Positions 18,575 to 26,803 of a stretch of DNA of 64,000 bases are shown here, piece by piece. Origin of the DNA: a virus; IMG/VR virus record IMGVR_UViG_3300029922_000042, positions 21,672 to 85,671 of that record; one strand, written 5' to 3'. The notes under the pieces are model-generated. The model was not told where the DNA came from. It saw only the letters and a program-made list of their open reading frames with translations, and made no database searches. Both the position numbers and the translations under genes were made by a program. Positions within the stretch are counted from its first letter, which is position 1. Each line of letters starts with the position of its first letter.

Positions 18575-19075
18575 ATGGATGACCCAATTTTATACATAAC
18601 ATTTAAAGATACTGTATCTAGTAGTAATGACAAAGGTTTAGGTATAGTGGTTGAGAATTTACGTAATCAACTTCTTAATGTAGCAGACAAAATTAAGGCT
18701 GATCCTGAAACCATCTATCATTATATTAGACAAGATTTACCTATTCTTCAGATTAATTTATCAGCTCCAATAATTGTATCGCCCAGTGCTGGCTGGCCCC
18801 CACCTCAAGAAACAAATAATACACAGATTAATGGTGAACAAACTTTAATAGATCAAATTTTCAAAGATCTAAAGAAAACCCATAAAAGTGAAGCAATAAT
18901 CAAATATATGGTTCAAAATTCTGGTATTGACCTTACCGTAGACCAGATAGCCCAAGGAGCTTCAATAACTAAACAAGAACTGACTTCCTGGTTATCTCAA
19001 ACAGCTAAAAAGATTCCTGCAATAGAAAATACTTCTAGAGGAATATACAAATTTAACCCTAATCAATTAACTTAA
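18575..19075 (+). CDS. Winged-helix-like protein A
   Basis: 166 residues from ATG 18575; an upstream TTG lies in the terminator stem and is rejected. The C-terminal about 75 residues (DLTVDQIAQGASITKQELTSWL, then RGIYKF) look like a winged helix-turn-helix and align by eye with the end of the next gene's product. The N-terminal part (IVVENLRNQLLNVADKIKADP) also resembles the neighbour's. Probably a DNA-binding regulator or replication accessory; a tandem duplication with the next gene. Confidence 0.65.
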   Translation: MDDPILYITFKDTVSSSNDKGLGIVVENLRNQLLNVADKIKADPETIYHYIRQDLPILQINLSAPIIVSPSAGWPPPQETNNTQINGEQTLIDQIFKDLKKTHKSEAIIKYMVQNSGIDLTVDQIAQGASITKQELTSWLSQTAKKIPAIENTSRGIYKFNPNQLT

Positions 19076-19078
19076 ACT

Positions 19079-19723
19079 ATGCCTGTCCCAACTAATAAAA
19101 TCAGCCTCCTATTTACAGTTCCTTTAGAATCGAGTGACTCCAAAGTAGTAAGAGCTGCTTATAAAGAGCTAGCTTCCCAAGTCCTAAGATTTGCTGAAGC
19201 TATTAAAATTGATCCTAATATCATGATTGTACATACTACAGTCTCTGAAGACCTCAAAGACCTTAAAGCTTGTACTCATACTATAGTTGACCCCAAACTA
19301 GCAGAACTCCAAACCATTAATAAGAAAGTAGCTAGTGGTAAGTCTGCGGTAGATAATCCTAATCAACCTATTACTGAACTTTCTAAAGGGTTTGAAGATG
19401 AACCGGCTAGAGTTACTTCAATGCCTATGTCTGAATGGAAGGAAGAGAAGGAGGCAGTATCTATTCCAGTAGTAGATGTAGATAAGTTGAAGGAGAAGCT
19501 GCTTGAGCAATTTCAAAGATTAACTACCAAGACCAAGGCTGTGATTGAGTTTCTAGCCAATAATCATGATAAGGAAGTAACTAGTGAAGAGATTGCTACT
19601 GGAGCTAAACTAGAAGCTAAAGAGATTACTAGCTGGCTTAGTCAAACTGGTAAAACAGTTAAAGCACTTGAGAATGTTAAACGTGGTGTTTATAAGCTTA
19701 ATTCAACTAAGGTGAAGATTTAA
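19079..19723 (+). CDS. Winged-helix-like protein B, paralogue of A
   Basis: 214 residues. C-terminal region EVTSEEIATGAKLEAKEITSWL followed by RGVYKL matches protein A (shared ITSWLSQT and ENxxRGxYK). A hydrophilic linker of about 50 residues between the N- and C-terminal parts accounts for the extra length. Three nucleotides separate it from A; a terminator follows. Confidence 0.65.
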   Translation: MPVPTNKISLLFTVPLESSDSKVVRAAYKELASQVLRFAEAIKIDPNIMIVHTTVSEDLKDLKACTHTIVDPKLAELQTINKKVASGKSAVDNPNQPITELSKGFEDEPARVTSMPMSEWKEEKEAVSIPVVDVDKLKEKLLEQFQRLTTKTKAVIEFLANNHDKEVTSEEIATGAKLEAKEITSWLSQTGKTVKALENVKRGVYKLNSTKVKI

Positions 19724-19729
19724 TTTAGC

Positions 19730-19778
19730 AGCTCCTTAATAGTAAGTATTCAATTACTGAAATTAAGGAGCTTTCTTT
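19730..19778 (+). terminator. Hairpin terminator
   Basis: An 11-bp perfect stem, AGCTCCTTAAT with ATTAAGGAGCT (19730-19772), with a long A/T loop, followed by TTCTTTAATT. Ends the winged-helix pair. Confidence 0.75.
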
Positions 19779-19782
19779 AATT

Positions 19783-20517
19783 ATGTTAAGTACTTTAAAA
19801 CCATCTAATAATAGCAAAGTTAGATTTATTCCGAATCATAATAATACGTTTGGATTGACACACGGTTCACCTAAGAATGGTGGGACATGTATTGGTGCAA
19901 CTTGTGGTCCTGGCGGTTGTTTGGATATAAGAGATGGGCTTAAACGCCAGACTTGTTATGTTTCCAAGATTGTGCAGATTTATAAGAATGTGGGAAAAGT
20001 TTTAACAAGTAATTCTGAATTATTGGTGGGAAAAACCCAACCAGAAATGACAGAGTTACTTATTAGAACTTTTCAAACATTCAAAGATAACAATAAGAAG
20101 GAGAATTGGTATTATAGACTTCATTGGGCCGGCGATTTCTTTTCCGAAGACTATGCCAGGGCTATGGTCGAAGCTTGTAGTACATTCCCAGAAATAAGAT
20201 TCTGGGTATATACTAGAAGTTTTGACTTTGTACCTATTTTAGTTGAGGCTTCAAATTTAGCAGTATATCTTAGTTTAGACCCGGTAAATAAGGATAAAGG
20301 GTTAAAGATATATGAGGAATTGAGATATAGATATAATAATGTAGGGGTGGCTTTTATGGGACCTAGAGATGTTACCAATATTAAGTTTATTAATTGCCCG
20401 GAAACTCACGGGAAGATAGAAAATACTAAAGATAAAGGAGCTTGTGCCAAATGTAAGTTGTGTTTCACTTATACAGATAAGATACAACTAAGAAATATAG
20501 CATTTAGCTTACACTAA
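19783..20517 (+). CDS. gp88-like phage protein
   Basis: 244 residues. Cysteine-containing N-terminus (GGTCIGATCGPGGCLD), then RLHWAGDFFSEDYARA and FWVYTRSFD, a pattern I recognise from the mycobacteriophage Gp88 family, and a C-terminal Cys cluster (ACAKCKLCF). Such proteins have a TIM-barrel-like core of unknown activity; the eight or so cysteines suggest a metal or Fe-S site. Family assignment is from memory. Confidence 0.6.
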   Translation: MLSTLKPSNNSKVRFIPNHNNTFGLTHGSPKNGGTCIGATCGPGGCLDIRDGLKRQTCYVSKIVQIYKNVGKVLTSNSELLVGKTQPEMTELLIRTFQTFKDNNKKENWYYRLHWAGDFFSEDYARAMVEACSTFPEIRFWVYTRSFDFVPILVEASNLAVYLSLDPVNKDKGLKIYEELRYRYNNVGVAFMGPRDVTNIKFINCPETHGKIENTKDKGACAKCKLCFTYTDKIQLRNIAFSLH

Positions 20518-20520
20518 ATT

Positions 20521-20790
20521 ATGATAAATGAAGAAACAAGCGTAACAGTGGATTACATCAGAGATAATATTGATGAATTATTATCTTTGGCAAAGGAGAA
20601 GTTTGACAGGATTTATGGGACAGATGCGCATAGTAGAGAACCGATAGCATTTACCCAGTTCGTGCATGCTCTAATATCATTTAGAACTGATATGTTAATT
20701 GATTTTTTAGGCAGCAATATAGATGATTTGAGGAAAGCATTCTTCTTAGCAAACGAGATAGATTCCGATGACCTGAATTCTATTGATTAA
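20521..20790 (+). CDS. Unknown small acidic protein
   Basis: 89 residues, helical and acidic (ending NEIDSDDLNSID). No motif recognised. Separated by 3 nt from the gp88-like gene. Confidence 0.6.
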   Translation: MINEETSVTVDYIRDNIDELLSLAKEKFDRIYGTDAHSREPIAFTQFVHALISFRTDMLIDFLGSNIDDLRKAFFLANEIDSDDLNSID

Positions 20791-20795
20791 TTTAT

Positions 20796-21188
20796 ATGAA
20801 AAAACTATACGATTATTTAACCGGAAATTGGGAACATACAGACCTTAGATGTTCTGTTGCTGAACAATTAAAACATATAGATGAAGAATGTCGGAGTGCT
20901 TATGCATTAATACCTAAAGTAACTGAGGTAATTGCTAAGCTACAAAAAAAAGAAAAATTAAGTGAACTTGATAAAAATATTATAAATCTTGCATCGGCTC
21001 AGTATACATTAACTACAATAAATGTTAATAAACGATTTGCATATCTTACAGGACAAGGACGAAATATTAATGAGTTTTTAACAAAGGTAATTGTAGGTCT
21101 TACTGTTATCTTAGTAGTTATTACAACATATCCTTGTATATTTCATGATATATTAGGTTGGTTATATCATATAACAAAAATGTCGTAA
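20796..21188 (+). CDS. Small protein with C-terminal membrane segment
   Basis: 130 residues. Soluble helical N-terminus, then a hydrophobic stretch VIVGLTVILVVITTYPCIF (about 99-117) and a short tail, so it is probably a tail-anchored membrane protein. No family recognised; the gene is not long enough or paired in a way that would identify a lysis protein. Confidence 0.6.
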   Translation: MKKLYDYLTGNWEHTDLRCSVAEQLKHIDEECRSAYALIPKVTEVIAKLQKKEKLSELDKNIINLASAQYTLTTINVNKRFAYLTGQGRNINEFLTKVIVGLTVILVVITTYPCIFHDILGWLYHITKMS

Positions 21189-21201
21189 ATAACATATCTA
21201 T

Positions 21202-21456
21202 ATGGGTAATCAAGTATTAACCAGGGCTAGTTATTGGACATATCTACCTAATTCGACTAAATCTTATTGGCAGAAGTTGGCAGATAGAAATATAGCTATT
21301 ATATGTACTCATAGGGCAAGTTCTAGAACTTATCAAGGAGAAACTAGAGTAAGAATTGCTTCTACTGCTGGTAAATTCGGTAAAGCAGCAAAGATAGTTA
21401 ATTTAGATATTTTAAAGATGTTAAATGATGGGTATGTCTGGCGAAGCTACCCATAA
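21202..21456 (+). CDS. Unknown small basic protein
   Basis: 84 residues starting MGNQVLTRASYWTYLPN; basic, with a TRVRIASTAGKFGKAAK stretch. Function unknown. Confidence 0.6.
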   Translation: MGNQVLTRASYWTYLPNSTKSYWQKLADRNIAIICTHRASSRTYQGETRVRIASTAGKFGKAAKIVNLDILKMLNDGYVWRSYP

Positions 21457-21517
21457 AATCAAAATTCCCCACAAAAAGCACCACAAAATTAAAAGTCTGG
21501 TCTAAAATAATTCGTGA

Positions 21518-21557
21518 CCTGTTTATCGTGTCGTGATACAATTAATCAATAAACAGG
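21518..21557 (+). promoter_or_regulatory. Inverted repeat upstream of the GG-ending small protein gene
   Basis: CCTGTTTAT (21518-21526) is repeated inverted as ATAAACAGG (21549-21557) with a 22-nt spacer, 31 nt before ATG 21588/9. It could be an operator, a transcript stem or part of a promoter. No -10-like element could be fixed with confidence. Confidence 0.35.
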
Positions 21558-21588
21558 ATTAACTGACACTAACTAAACACTAATTATT

Positions 21589-21891
21589 ATGAACAAGACT
21601 GATACTAAACCTATTATCGTTAAAATCAAGATTCTGGACCAAACTGGACACACTACTTTGGAACAGGCTATTGATGATGCAATCAAGACCGCTTTTACCT
21701 ATAATTTTACAAATGGTAAGAACATTAATGTACGTGGTGAAAACGGAGTAGTTCCTTTTGAACTATTCGCCAAGGATATTAATGATACGGAAGGATTGCT
21801 CAGTGATACGATTAGACTCCATAAAGCTCTCACTCAATTCGAAGACCCTTTAATTTTCATTACTGGTGCTTTGGCTGGTGGAGCGAACTAA
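21589..21891 (+). CDS. Candidate ubiquitin-like protein ending Gly-Gly-Ala-Asn
   Basis: 100 residues. A beta-strand-like start (KPIIVKIKILDQTG), an alpha-helical stretch (LEQAIDDAIKTAFTYNF) and a terminal strand PLIFITGALAGGAN are consistent with a beta-grasp ubiquitin-like fold. The Gly97-Gly98 pair followed by two residues is what a precursor trimmed by a JAB peptidase would look like. A JAB gene (24280) and an E1-like gene (25052) lie in the operon just downstream. The fold call is inference; a hairpin separates it from that operon, so it may be made at a higher level. Confidence 0.5.
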   Translation: MNKTDTKPIIVKIKILDQTGHTTLEQAIDDAIKTAFTYNFTNGKNINVRGENGVVPFELFAKDINDTEGLLSDTIRLHKALTQFEDPLIFITGALAGGAN

Positions 21892-21904
21892 ACGCGGAAC
21901 CCTC

Positions 21905-21943
21905 GGAGCAAATCTAATACTAGTAGGTTTGCTCCACTTAATT
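21905..21943 (+). terminator. Hairpin, possible attenuating terminator
   Basis: An 8-bp stem, GGAGCAAA with TTTGCTCC (21905-21935), followed by ACTTAATTT. The T tract is weak, so partial read-through into the downstream genes is likely. Confidence 0.55.
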
Positions 21944-21950
21944 TAAACCT

Positions 21951-23936
21951 ATGTCTTTTATCTCACCTGAAAACTTTCAATATTACGCTAATTACTTTGC
22001 TCAACTAACAAAAGCCAAATTAGACTATGAAATAAATAGATCTGAAAAATATGTTAGTGATGATCAAGGGAATTCAGCATATCAAGTAACCTTTCATCCA
22101 ATTTTTAAGAATATTACGACTTTAGACCAATTAGCCTCAGTTTGGTCAGCTGCTCCCAACCCTATACCTGTAGATGCTATTAGAGGTGGGGTTATAACTG
22201 ATGAGTTGCTTAGAAATCCCAACTGTTGCATAGTTAGTGGAAGTGTGTATAAACAAAACATTACTTCAATTAAGTTTTATGCTAATAGTGTGTTTGATTC
22301 AACTAATTGTAATGTAAAAATTTACTTAATAAACAATACTGTCCTTGAAAGAGTGGTAAATGCTAGGACTATCAGAGTATGTAGTTTGGGCAGTCTTTAT
22401 AACAATGGTAAGATTGTTTTCTGTGGTGATGAAAACACTCCCTGGTTTAATTATATAGATAAAGGGCATATCATAATATTTGCTTCTGCTGGAGAACAGA
22501 TGGAGGGTAATAGCCGTACATTTGTCACAGATGCTATAACTTTGGATATGAACTATATAATTGCAGCAGCTTCCATCTATCCTCCCGCCATAGATGATAT
22601 ATTACAGAACAAAGCATTTATTCCTAGTAAGGATAGTAGACTAGCTTTGTTAAGGGTGGAGAAAGCTATTCCAGCCAGATATCGAGAAGCTTATTTAGCT
22701 AGAAAAGCCAAGATACAGGAAGACTTTAGCAAAAATACCACTAATGTAATGATTGGTAAATTGACTAGGAAAGAAAGTCCGTTTATTGAGCTTAACGGTA
22801 TCAAGATAACTGCTACCAAAGCTGATTATATAGCTGGTCATGTAACAATAGAAGCCAATAATCTAGCTGAAGTTGTCTTTGCTAAACTAAATCCCAATGA
22901 AACGGAATGGGATATATTCACATTGATAAACATATATACTGATTGGGTTAATGAACAATTCAGAAACTTGCCACTTAATGCTGATGGGTCTGGCTGTTCA
23001 GCAGCCAAATCGTTCTCATTTAAAATCAATGATATTCCGTTAAAGGTGAGTTGTTTTACTGAGAATACTAGGAGGGCGGTAAATGATCACTTAATCAATG
23101 TAGATGAGCTGAGTGCTGTTCTTAAAAGAGCTAGTTGTTATCAAGCAGTTGAAGGCGAGGATAATGTAAAGAACTTTGACAAGTTTATTTCTAATGTATC
23201 CAGGCATTCATTGAAGATTCGTGATATCTGGTCTAATGGTATGCCAGTTAAAACTGTTTACTTAGAGAGTGACAGGAATAGTTACGGTAAACAGGCTACT
23301 ATGAAGCATCCTAAGCTAAGGTTTATTCATAAAGATAAGAAGGGTTTCTATCTAATAGTGAATCAATATGATAGTAAGAATAAGTCTAAGATCATTTCGA
23401 CTAATGAGTATAGAATAGGTAAATTTGCAGCATTCATTAAAAGGGTGGAACAGGCGAACAGAAGTAATTATATGAATTATGTTCATGATTATAGTCGAAA
23501 TTCTGAAGGTTACTATCTACCACTATCAGGAACTAACAAATGTGCAACTGAACTATTAATTATTTTAGCTGAATTTGCTGGTGATATTACTGAAGAGGAT
23601 AAGAAGGCATTGATAGGTTCCATTAATTATGAGCTGAGTGAAGCTGAAAAGAAATCTGAAGAATTGTTGAAAGAAGCTTGTCAACTAACTAACTCTAAAG
23701 AAGGTACTAGAGACGGCAAGGTTGGCTATATAGTACCAGGAAAGATGAGAACTTATTTCGTTGAAGCTGAAGGTACCCATAAAGTTTACGATAATGACCC
23801 CAAAGCTACTAATCCTTATTTCTGTGTAGTTAATAAAGGAGATATGGGTGTAGGTAGAGATGCATTAGTAGCTCGTATATTCGCGCTACATAATGACCAG
23901 ATGATGGCTAAACAAATTCACACATTACAAAGATAA
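21951..23936 (+). CDS. Large unknown protein of the ubiquitin-like cassette
   Basis: 661 residues, no signal peptide or membrane segment, no nucleotide-binding motif. Cysteines include PNCCIVSG (about 92-95), STNCNV and TNKCATELL; the C-terminal region contains PYFCVVNKGDMGVGRDALVARIF. Placed first in the operon that carries the JAB and E1-like genes, so it could be the E2/E3-like partner or the substrate, but nothing in the sequence proves this. Six nucleotides separate it from the next gene. Confidence 0.65.
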   Translation: MSFISPENFQYYANYFAQLTKAKLDYEINRSEKYVSDDQGNSAYQVTFHPIFKNITTLDQLASVWSAAPNPIPVDAIRGGVITDELLRNPNCCIVSGSVYKQNITSIKFYANSVFDSTNCNVKIYLINNTVLERVVNARTIRVCSLGSLYNNGKIVFCGDENTPWFNYIDKGHIIIFASAGEQMEGNSRTFVTDAITLDMNYIIAAASIYPPAIDDILQNKAFIPSKDSRLALLRVEKAIPARYREAYLARKAKIQEDFSKNTTNVMIGKLTRKESPFIELNGIKITATKADYIAGHVTIEANNLAEVVFAKLNPNETEWDIFTLINIYTDWVNEQFRNLPLNADGSGCSAAKSFSFKINDIPLKVSCFTENTRRAVNDHLINVDELSAVLKRASCYQAVEGEDNVKNFDKFISNVSRHSLKIRDIWSNGMPVKTVYLESDRNSYGKQATMKHPKLRFIHKDKKGFYLIVNQYDSKNKSKIISTNEYRIGKFAAFIKRVEQANRSNYMNYVHDYSRNSEGYYLPLSGTNKCATELLIILAEFAGDITEEDKKALIGSINYELSEAEKKSEELLKEACQLTNSKEGTRDGKVGYIVPGKMRTYFVEAEGTHKVYDNDPKATNPYFCVVNKGDMGVGRDALVARIFALHNDQMMAKQIHTLQR

Positions 23937-23942
23937 AAAAAT

Positions 23943-24341
23943 ATGACTCGTGAAGATTTAACCTTCGCGACCTGTTATCAACTAGCACAACTTATTTCTG
24001 AAGACTGGGAAAACCAGCCTTCAGAAGTAAAGCATGCTATTTATCTATTAAAACCAATAGATGAACCAGGTGAATTATTTTGGGGAGTTCCTCCAATAGT
24101 AAATCCACTTAAGTTAGCAGCGTCAGAAAGGGAACCAGACTCCATAAGATTGAATAGAAAACTATATGAACTAGAAGTAGTTTCAAAGTGTTTTAAACTA
24201 ATAATTGAACATTCTGATCAATGGCAAACACAAAATTCTGACGACCTAAAAAAGGAAATCATTTCAAGAGTAAAAGAATATGAAGAAGAAATCATTAGCA
24301 TCTCTAAACCTGTGCCTTTTACATGCCATATCCAAATATGA
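23943..24341 (+). CDS. Unknown protein preceding the JAB gene
   Basis: 132 residues, helical, starting MTREDLTFATCYQLAQLISEDW. Its 3' end overlaps the start of the JAB gene by 62 nt in another frame, an unusually long overlap for this genome. Function unknown; operon position suggests a role with the ubiquitin-like cassette. Confidence 0.6.
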   Translation: MTREDLTFATCYQLAQLISEDWENQPSEVKHAIYLLKPIDEPGELFWGVPPIVNPLKLAASEREPDSIRLNRKLYELEVVSKCFKLIIEHSDQWQTQNSDDLKKEIISRVKEYEEEIISISKPVPFTCHIQI

Positions 24342-24777
24342 TGATGATTTATTAGAAGAACAAGGTGGATTTATATTAAAAGAAGTTGGTGTGGATAACT
24401 ATGAATTTGTACCAGTTACTAATGCCTTAACCGGTACGCATGCCGCTAAAGGTTTGTATATAGCTGAAACAAGTGAATTTAATAATAAGGTTGCAGCTAG
24501 AACATTTGATGATACCTGGACTGTCTTTGCTAGTTATCATACTCATCCTTTAGGTATGCGAGCATTACCTAGCAATACTGATGTCTCAAAATTGTTCACT
24601 AATTTCCCGGTTAACTTTATCTATGCTCCTGATAGAGAGTTGAATAGATTTGATTATAACCCAAACTATGTTAAAGATGGTTCTGATAGTAAGTGGATTT
24701 TTACTAATGTAAGTAACTTTAATGGCTTTAAAGGAGATAATAAAATTGAAAAATGGATTGAATCTGAAAATTTATGA
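24280..24777 (+). CDS. JAB/JAMM (MPN) isopeptidase-like protein
   Basis: 165 residues. The JAMM zinc site is visible: upstream Glu27 in LLEEQGGFIL, His87-Thr-His89-Pro, then Ser98 and Asp101 in SNTD. This is the ExnHxHx(8)SxxD arrangement of metal-dependent deubiquitinase-like peptidases. In bacteria and phages JAB proteins process ubiquitin-like precursors or act in tail assembly with NlpC/P60; no NlpC/P60 gene is present, while an E1-like gene follows. A PRTRC-system-like arrangement is a second interpretation. No alternative Met precedes the active-site Glu, which fixes the long overlap with the previous gene. Confidence 0.8.
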   Translation: MKKKSLASLNLCLLHAISKYDDDLLEEQGGFILKEVGVDNYEFVPVTNALTGTHAAKGLYIAETSEFNNKVAARTFDDTWTVFASYHTHPLGMRALPSNTDVSKLFTNFPVNFIYAPDRELNRFDYNPNYVKDGSDSKWIFTNVSNFNGFKGDNKIEKWIESENL

Positions 24778-25055
24778 ATACTGAAACTAATACTGAAACT
24801 AAACCTGAAACTAATACTGAAACTAAACCTGTTATAGAAATAGATCCTTCATCAGTTGGGCATTTTTGTACTGTTAAATATGAGGATGAAGAAGAACCTG
24901 TTGATGGAATTATAGTTGAATATAATGATCCATGGTTTCTAGGTGATCCAACCGTAGCAGTTTTTCTTTTAGATGCGTATATAATTGATGCCTCAGTTGA
25001 ATTGGACCAGATAATTGAAATAAGAGGGCTTGTAAAATCTGATAAATCTAAATGA
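24774..25055 (+). CDS. Small acidic protein with a Thr-Glu repeat N-terminus
   Basis: 93 residues. The first 19 residues are built from a repeated TETNTETKP unit (encoded by a short imperfect DNA repeat); the rest is acidic and beta-rich (FCTVKYEDEEEPVDGIIVEYND, about residues 32-53), possibly a small barrel. It lies between JAB and E1-like genes with 4-nt overlaps on both sides. Function unknown. Confidence 0.6.
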   Translation: MNTETNTETKPETNTETKPVIEIDPSSVGHFCTVKYEDEEEPVDGIIVEYNDPWFLGDPTVAVFLLDAYIIDASVELDQIIEIRGLVKSDKSK

Positions 25056-25663
25056 AATCTAAAGTAAAAATAGATAGGATAGGAATTGCAGGACAAGGCG
25101 GAATTGGGGCTTTTTTAACTAGATTCTTGTTTGATTATGGAGCTAAACGTAATCAATTTGACTTTAGTGGTTGTACAGTTGATACCTTCGATATCGATAT
25201 CGTCGACGCCTCTAATCTTCTTCATCAAGATTTTACAGATGATGATATAGGTAGATACAAAGCTGACATTGTGGCTGAAAAGTGCTTAAATCTTGTAAAT
25301 CCTAATAAAAGGTTTATGGAGGTTAAGGATTTTGAGAACTATGATGTTATTTTTAGCGCTGTAGATTCCATGTCCTTCAGGTCTTCACTCTACAAGTATG
25401 GATTCGATCACCCTAGTTTGATGTGGATTGATGGAAGATGTAGTTCTAGACAGGTAGGACTATATCACTCTAAATTGAGTAGAACGGTATTGGAAAAGGC
25501 AATTAATGATAGTAAAGAACGTACTGGATGTTTGTTGGAATATGACAAGAAAAATAAAACTTCTCATGTAACTCCTCAAATAATCGCTGCTATGATGACT
25601 CAAACTTTTCTCAATTATATTAGAGATGAATTACAGCTTGACCCTGTTGTTCTTCTTTTGTAA
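25052..25663 (+). CDS. ThiF/E1-like adenylating enzyme
   Basis: 203 residues. Rossmann ATP-binding loop GQGGIG (14-19), then DIDIVDASNLLHQ (47-59) matching the DxDxVxxSNLxRQ signature of ThiF/MoeB/E1 enzymes, and AVDSMSFR (about 103-110) for the catalytic Asp region. It lacks the two CxxC zinc pairs of MoeB and is short. Cys in GRCSSRQ or RTGCLLEY might be the thioester site, untested. Expected reaction: adenylation of the C-terminal glycine of a ubiquitin-like protein, here plausibly the 21589 product. A terminator follows. Confidence 0.8.
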   Translation: MKSKVKIDRIGIAGQGGIGAFLTRFLFDYGAKRNQFDFSGCTVDTFDIDIVDASNLLHQDFTDDDIGRYKADIVAEKCLNLVNPNKRFMEVKDFENYDVIFSAVDSMSFRSSLYKYGFDHPSLMWIDGRCSSRQVGLYHSKLSRTVLEKAINDSKERTGCLLEYDKKNKTSHVTPQIIAAMMTQTFLNYIRDELQLDPVVLLL

Positions 25664-25686
25664 TATGAGATACGAAAATTAAAGCG

Positions 25687-25720
25687 AGGGTTGGCATATA
25701 ATCTATACCAACCCTTCAAA
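25687..25720 (+). terminator. Hairpin terminator after the E1-like gene
   Basis: Perfect 8-bp stem AGGGTTGG with CCAACCCT (25687-25715), followed by TCAAAACT. The T tract is short, so efficiency is uncertain. Confidence 0.6.
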
Positions 25721-25770
25721 ACTAAAATATAAACAATGACAATAAACTAATAACTAATAACTAATTAAAT

Positions 25771-26760
25771 ATGGCAATTATTCGTGCAAGTAAAGCGTTT
25801 GAAGGTAGTGAACTTACCCAAAAATCTGCAACCTATATCAAGTCCAATACCCGGATAGTGGATTTTAAGAATAAGGAGAATGGTGTTTACCTATTCCTTT
25901 TAGGGGCATATAAAGAAGATAGTGCTGGTAATGGTGTGTGGTATAAACCGGTTAAGATTCGTGATAATTACGGGGTGAGCATGTATAAAAAGAAATTTGC
26001 TATCCAGCCTAACTGTCCAATTGAGTATTTTGCAAATAAAGTGCTGCAATTTGCTCCTGATATGGCTAAGAGTAGGGAGATCGAGGAAGATGGCAGAAAG
26101 AAATGGATTTATCCAGTTTGGGGTAGGACTGCTTGGAGAGTGCTGTATAATGCTGCTATCTTCAATGATTATGGCGCTGGTGTTCATGTTTTGGATTTGC
26201 CTCAATCTGGTGGTGCTAGTGTGATTGATGAACATGTGAGAGGGAAGCAGGCAGATGGTTCACCAAATCTAGATATTACTGACTATGAGCATGCTGTTCC
26301 AATCAATATCAAGCTAGACTTGAAAGTGAAGGGTCAACCGTGGAAAATAGCTATTCAGACGCAAAAGACTTATCCTTTGCCTCGTGAATTGGCAGATACT
26401 GATTATTTGTATAATCTGGATGAAGTTATTGCATATCCTGATAAACAAGCGCTTATTGATGAGCTTAAGAGTCTTGTACCTGTGGATATATTTAGAAAGG
26501 GCTTGGAAGGTTATTCAGATGGTCTCACTCCTGAATTTACATCTACTCCTGAAACTCCAGAAGTAGATGTTAGGTCAGAAGTACCTCCAGTATATGAGAA
26601 TCCGGTAGCTTCCATACCAAGGTCTAACACAGCTAAAACTGTGGCACCAACTGTAAGTATTCCAAAAGCTAATACTGAGCCTAAAGCTTCAGAACCAGTA
26701 GCTAGTAATAGTGATGTTTTGAAACGGGCGCAGGAATTCTTGAAGAATAAAGTTAAATAA
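25771..26760 (+). CDS. Putative single-stranded DNA-binding protein
   Basis: 329 residues. A folded, basic and aromatic-rich N-terminal domain (about 1-240; for example VYLFLLGAYKEDSAGNGVWYKPVKI) is followed by a Pro/Thr/Ser-rich, probably disordered C-terminus (about 255-315). This resembles large phage SSBs. It is a single-gene unit with an A/C-rich leader and its own strong terminator, directly before recA, which fits an abundant SSB. The family match is by architecture and context only. Confidence 0.5.
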   Translation: MAIIRASKAFEGSELTQKSATYIKSNTRIVDFKNKENGVYLFLLGAYKEDSAGNGVWYKPVKIRDNYGVSMYKKKFAIQPNCPIEYFANKVLQFAPDMAKSREIEEDGRKKWIYPVWGRTAWRVLYNAAIFNDYGAGVHVLDLPQSGGASVIDEHVRGKQADGSPNLDITDYEHAVPINIKLDLKVKGQPWKIAIQTQKTYPLPRELADTDYLYNLDEVIAYPDKQALIDELKSLVPVDIFRKGLEGYSDGLTPEFTSTPETPEVDVRSEVPPVYENPVASIPRSNTAKTVAPTVSIPKANTEPKASEPVASNSDVLKRAQEFLKNKVK

Positions 26761-26768
26761 GTAACTCT

Positions 26769-26800
26769 GGGAGCACTAATATTAATTAGTGCTCCCTTTT
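26769..26800 (+). terminator. Rho-independent terminator
   Basis: 12-bp perfect stem GGGAGCACTAAT with ATTAGTGCTCCC (26769-26796), 4-nt loop, followed by TTTTATT. Lies between the SSB-like gene and recA. Confidence 0.9.
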
Positions 26801-26803
26801 ATT

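Noticed and set aside
26789-26803. Upstream alternative starts of recA (GTG 26789), of the gene at 18575 (TTG 18557) and of 31775 (TTG 31760)
   Set aside because: All lie inside terminator or hairpin stems; the ATG just downstream fits the genome's TTATG/TTTATG pattern.
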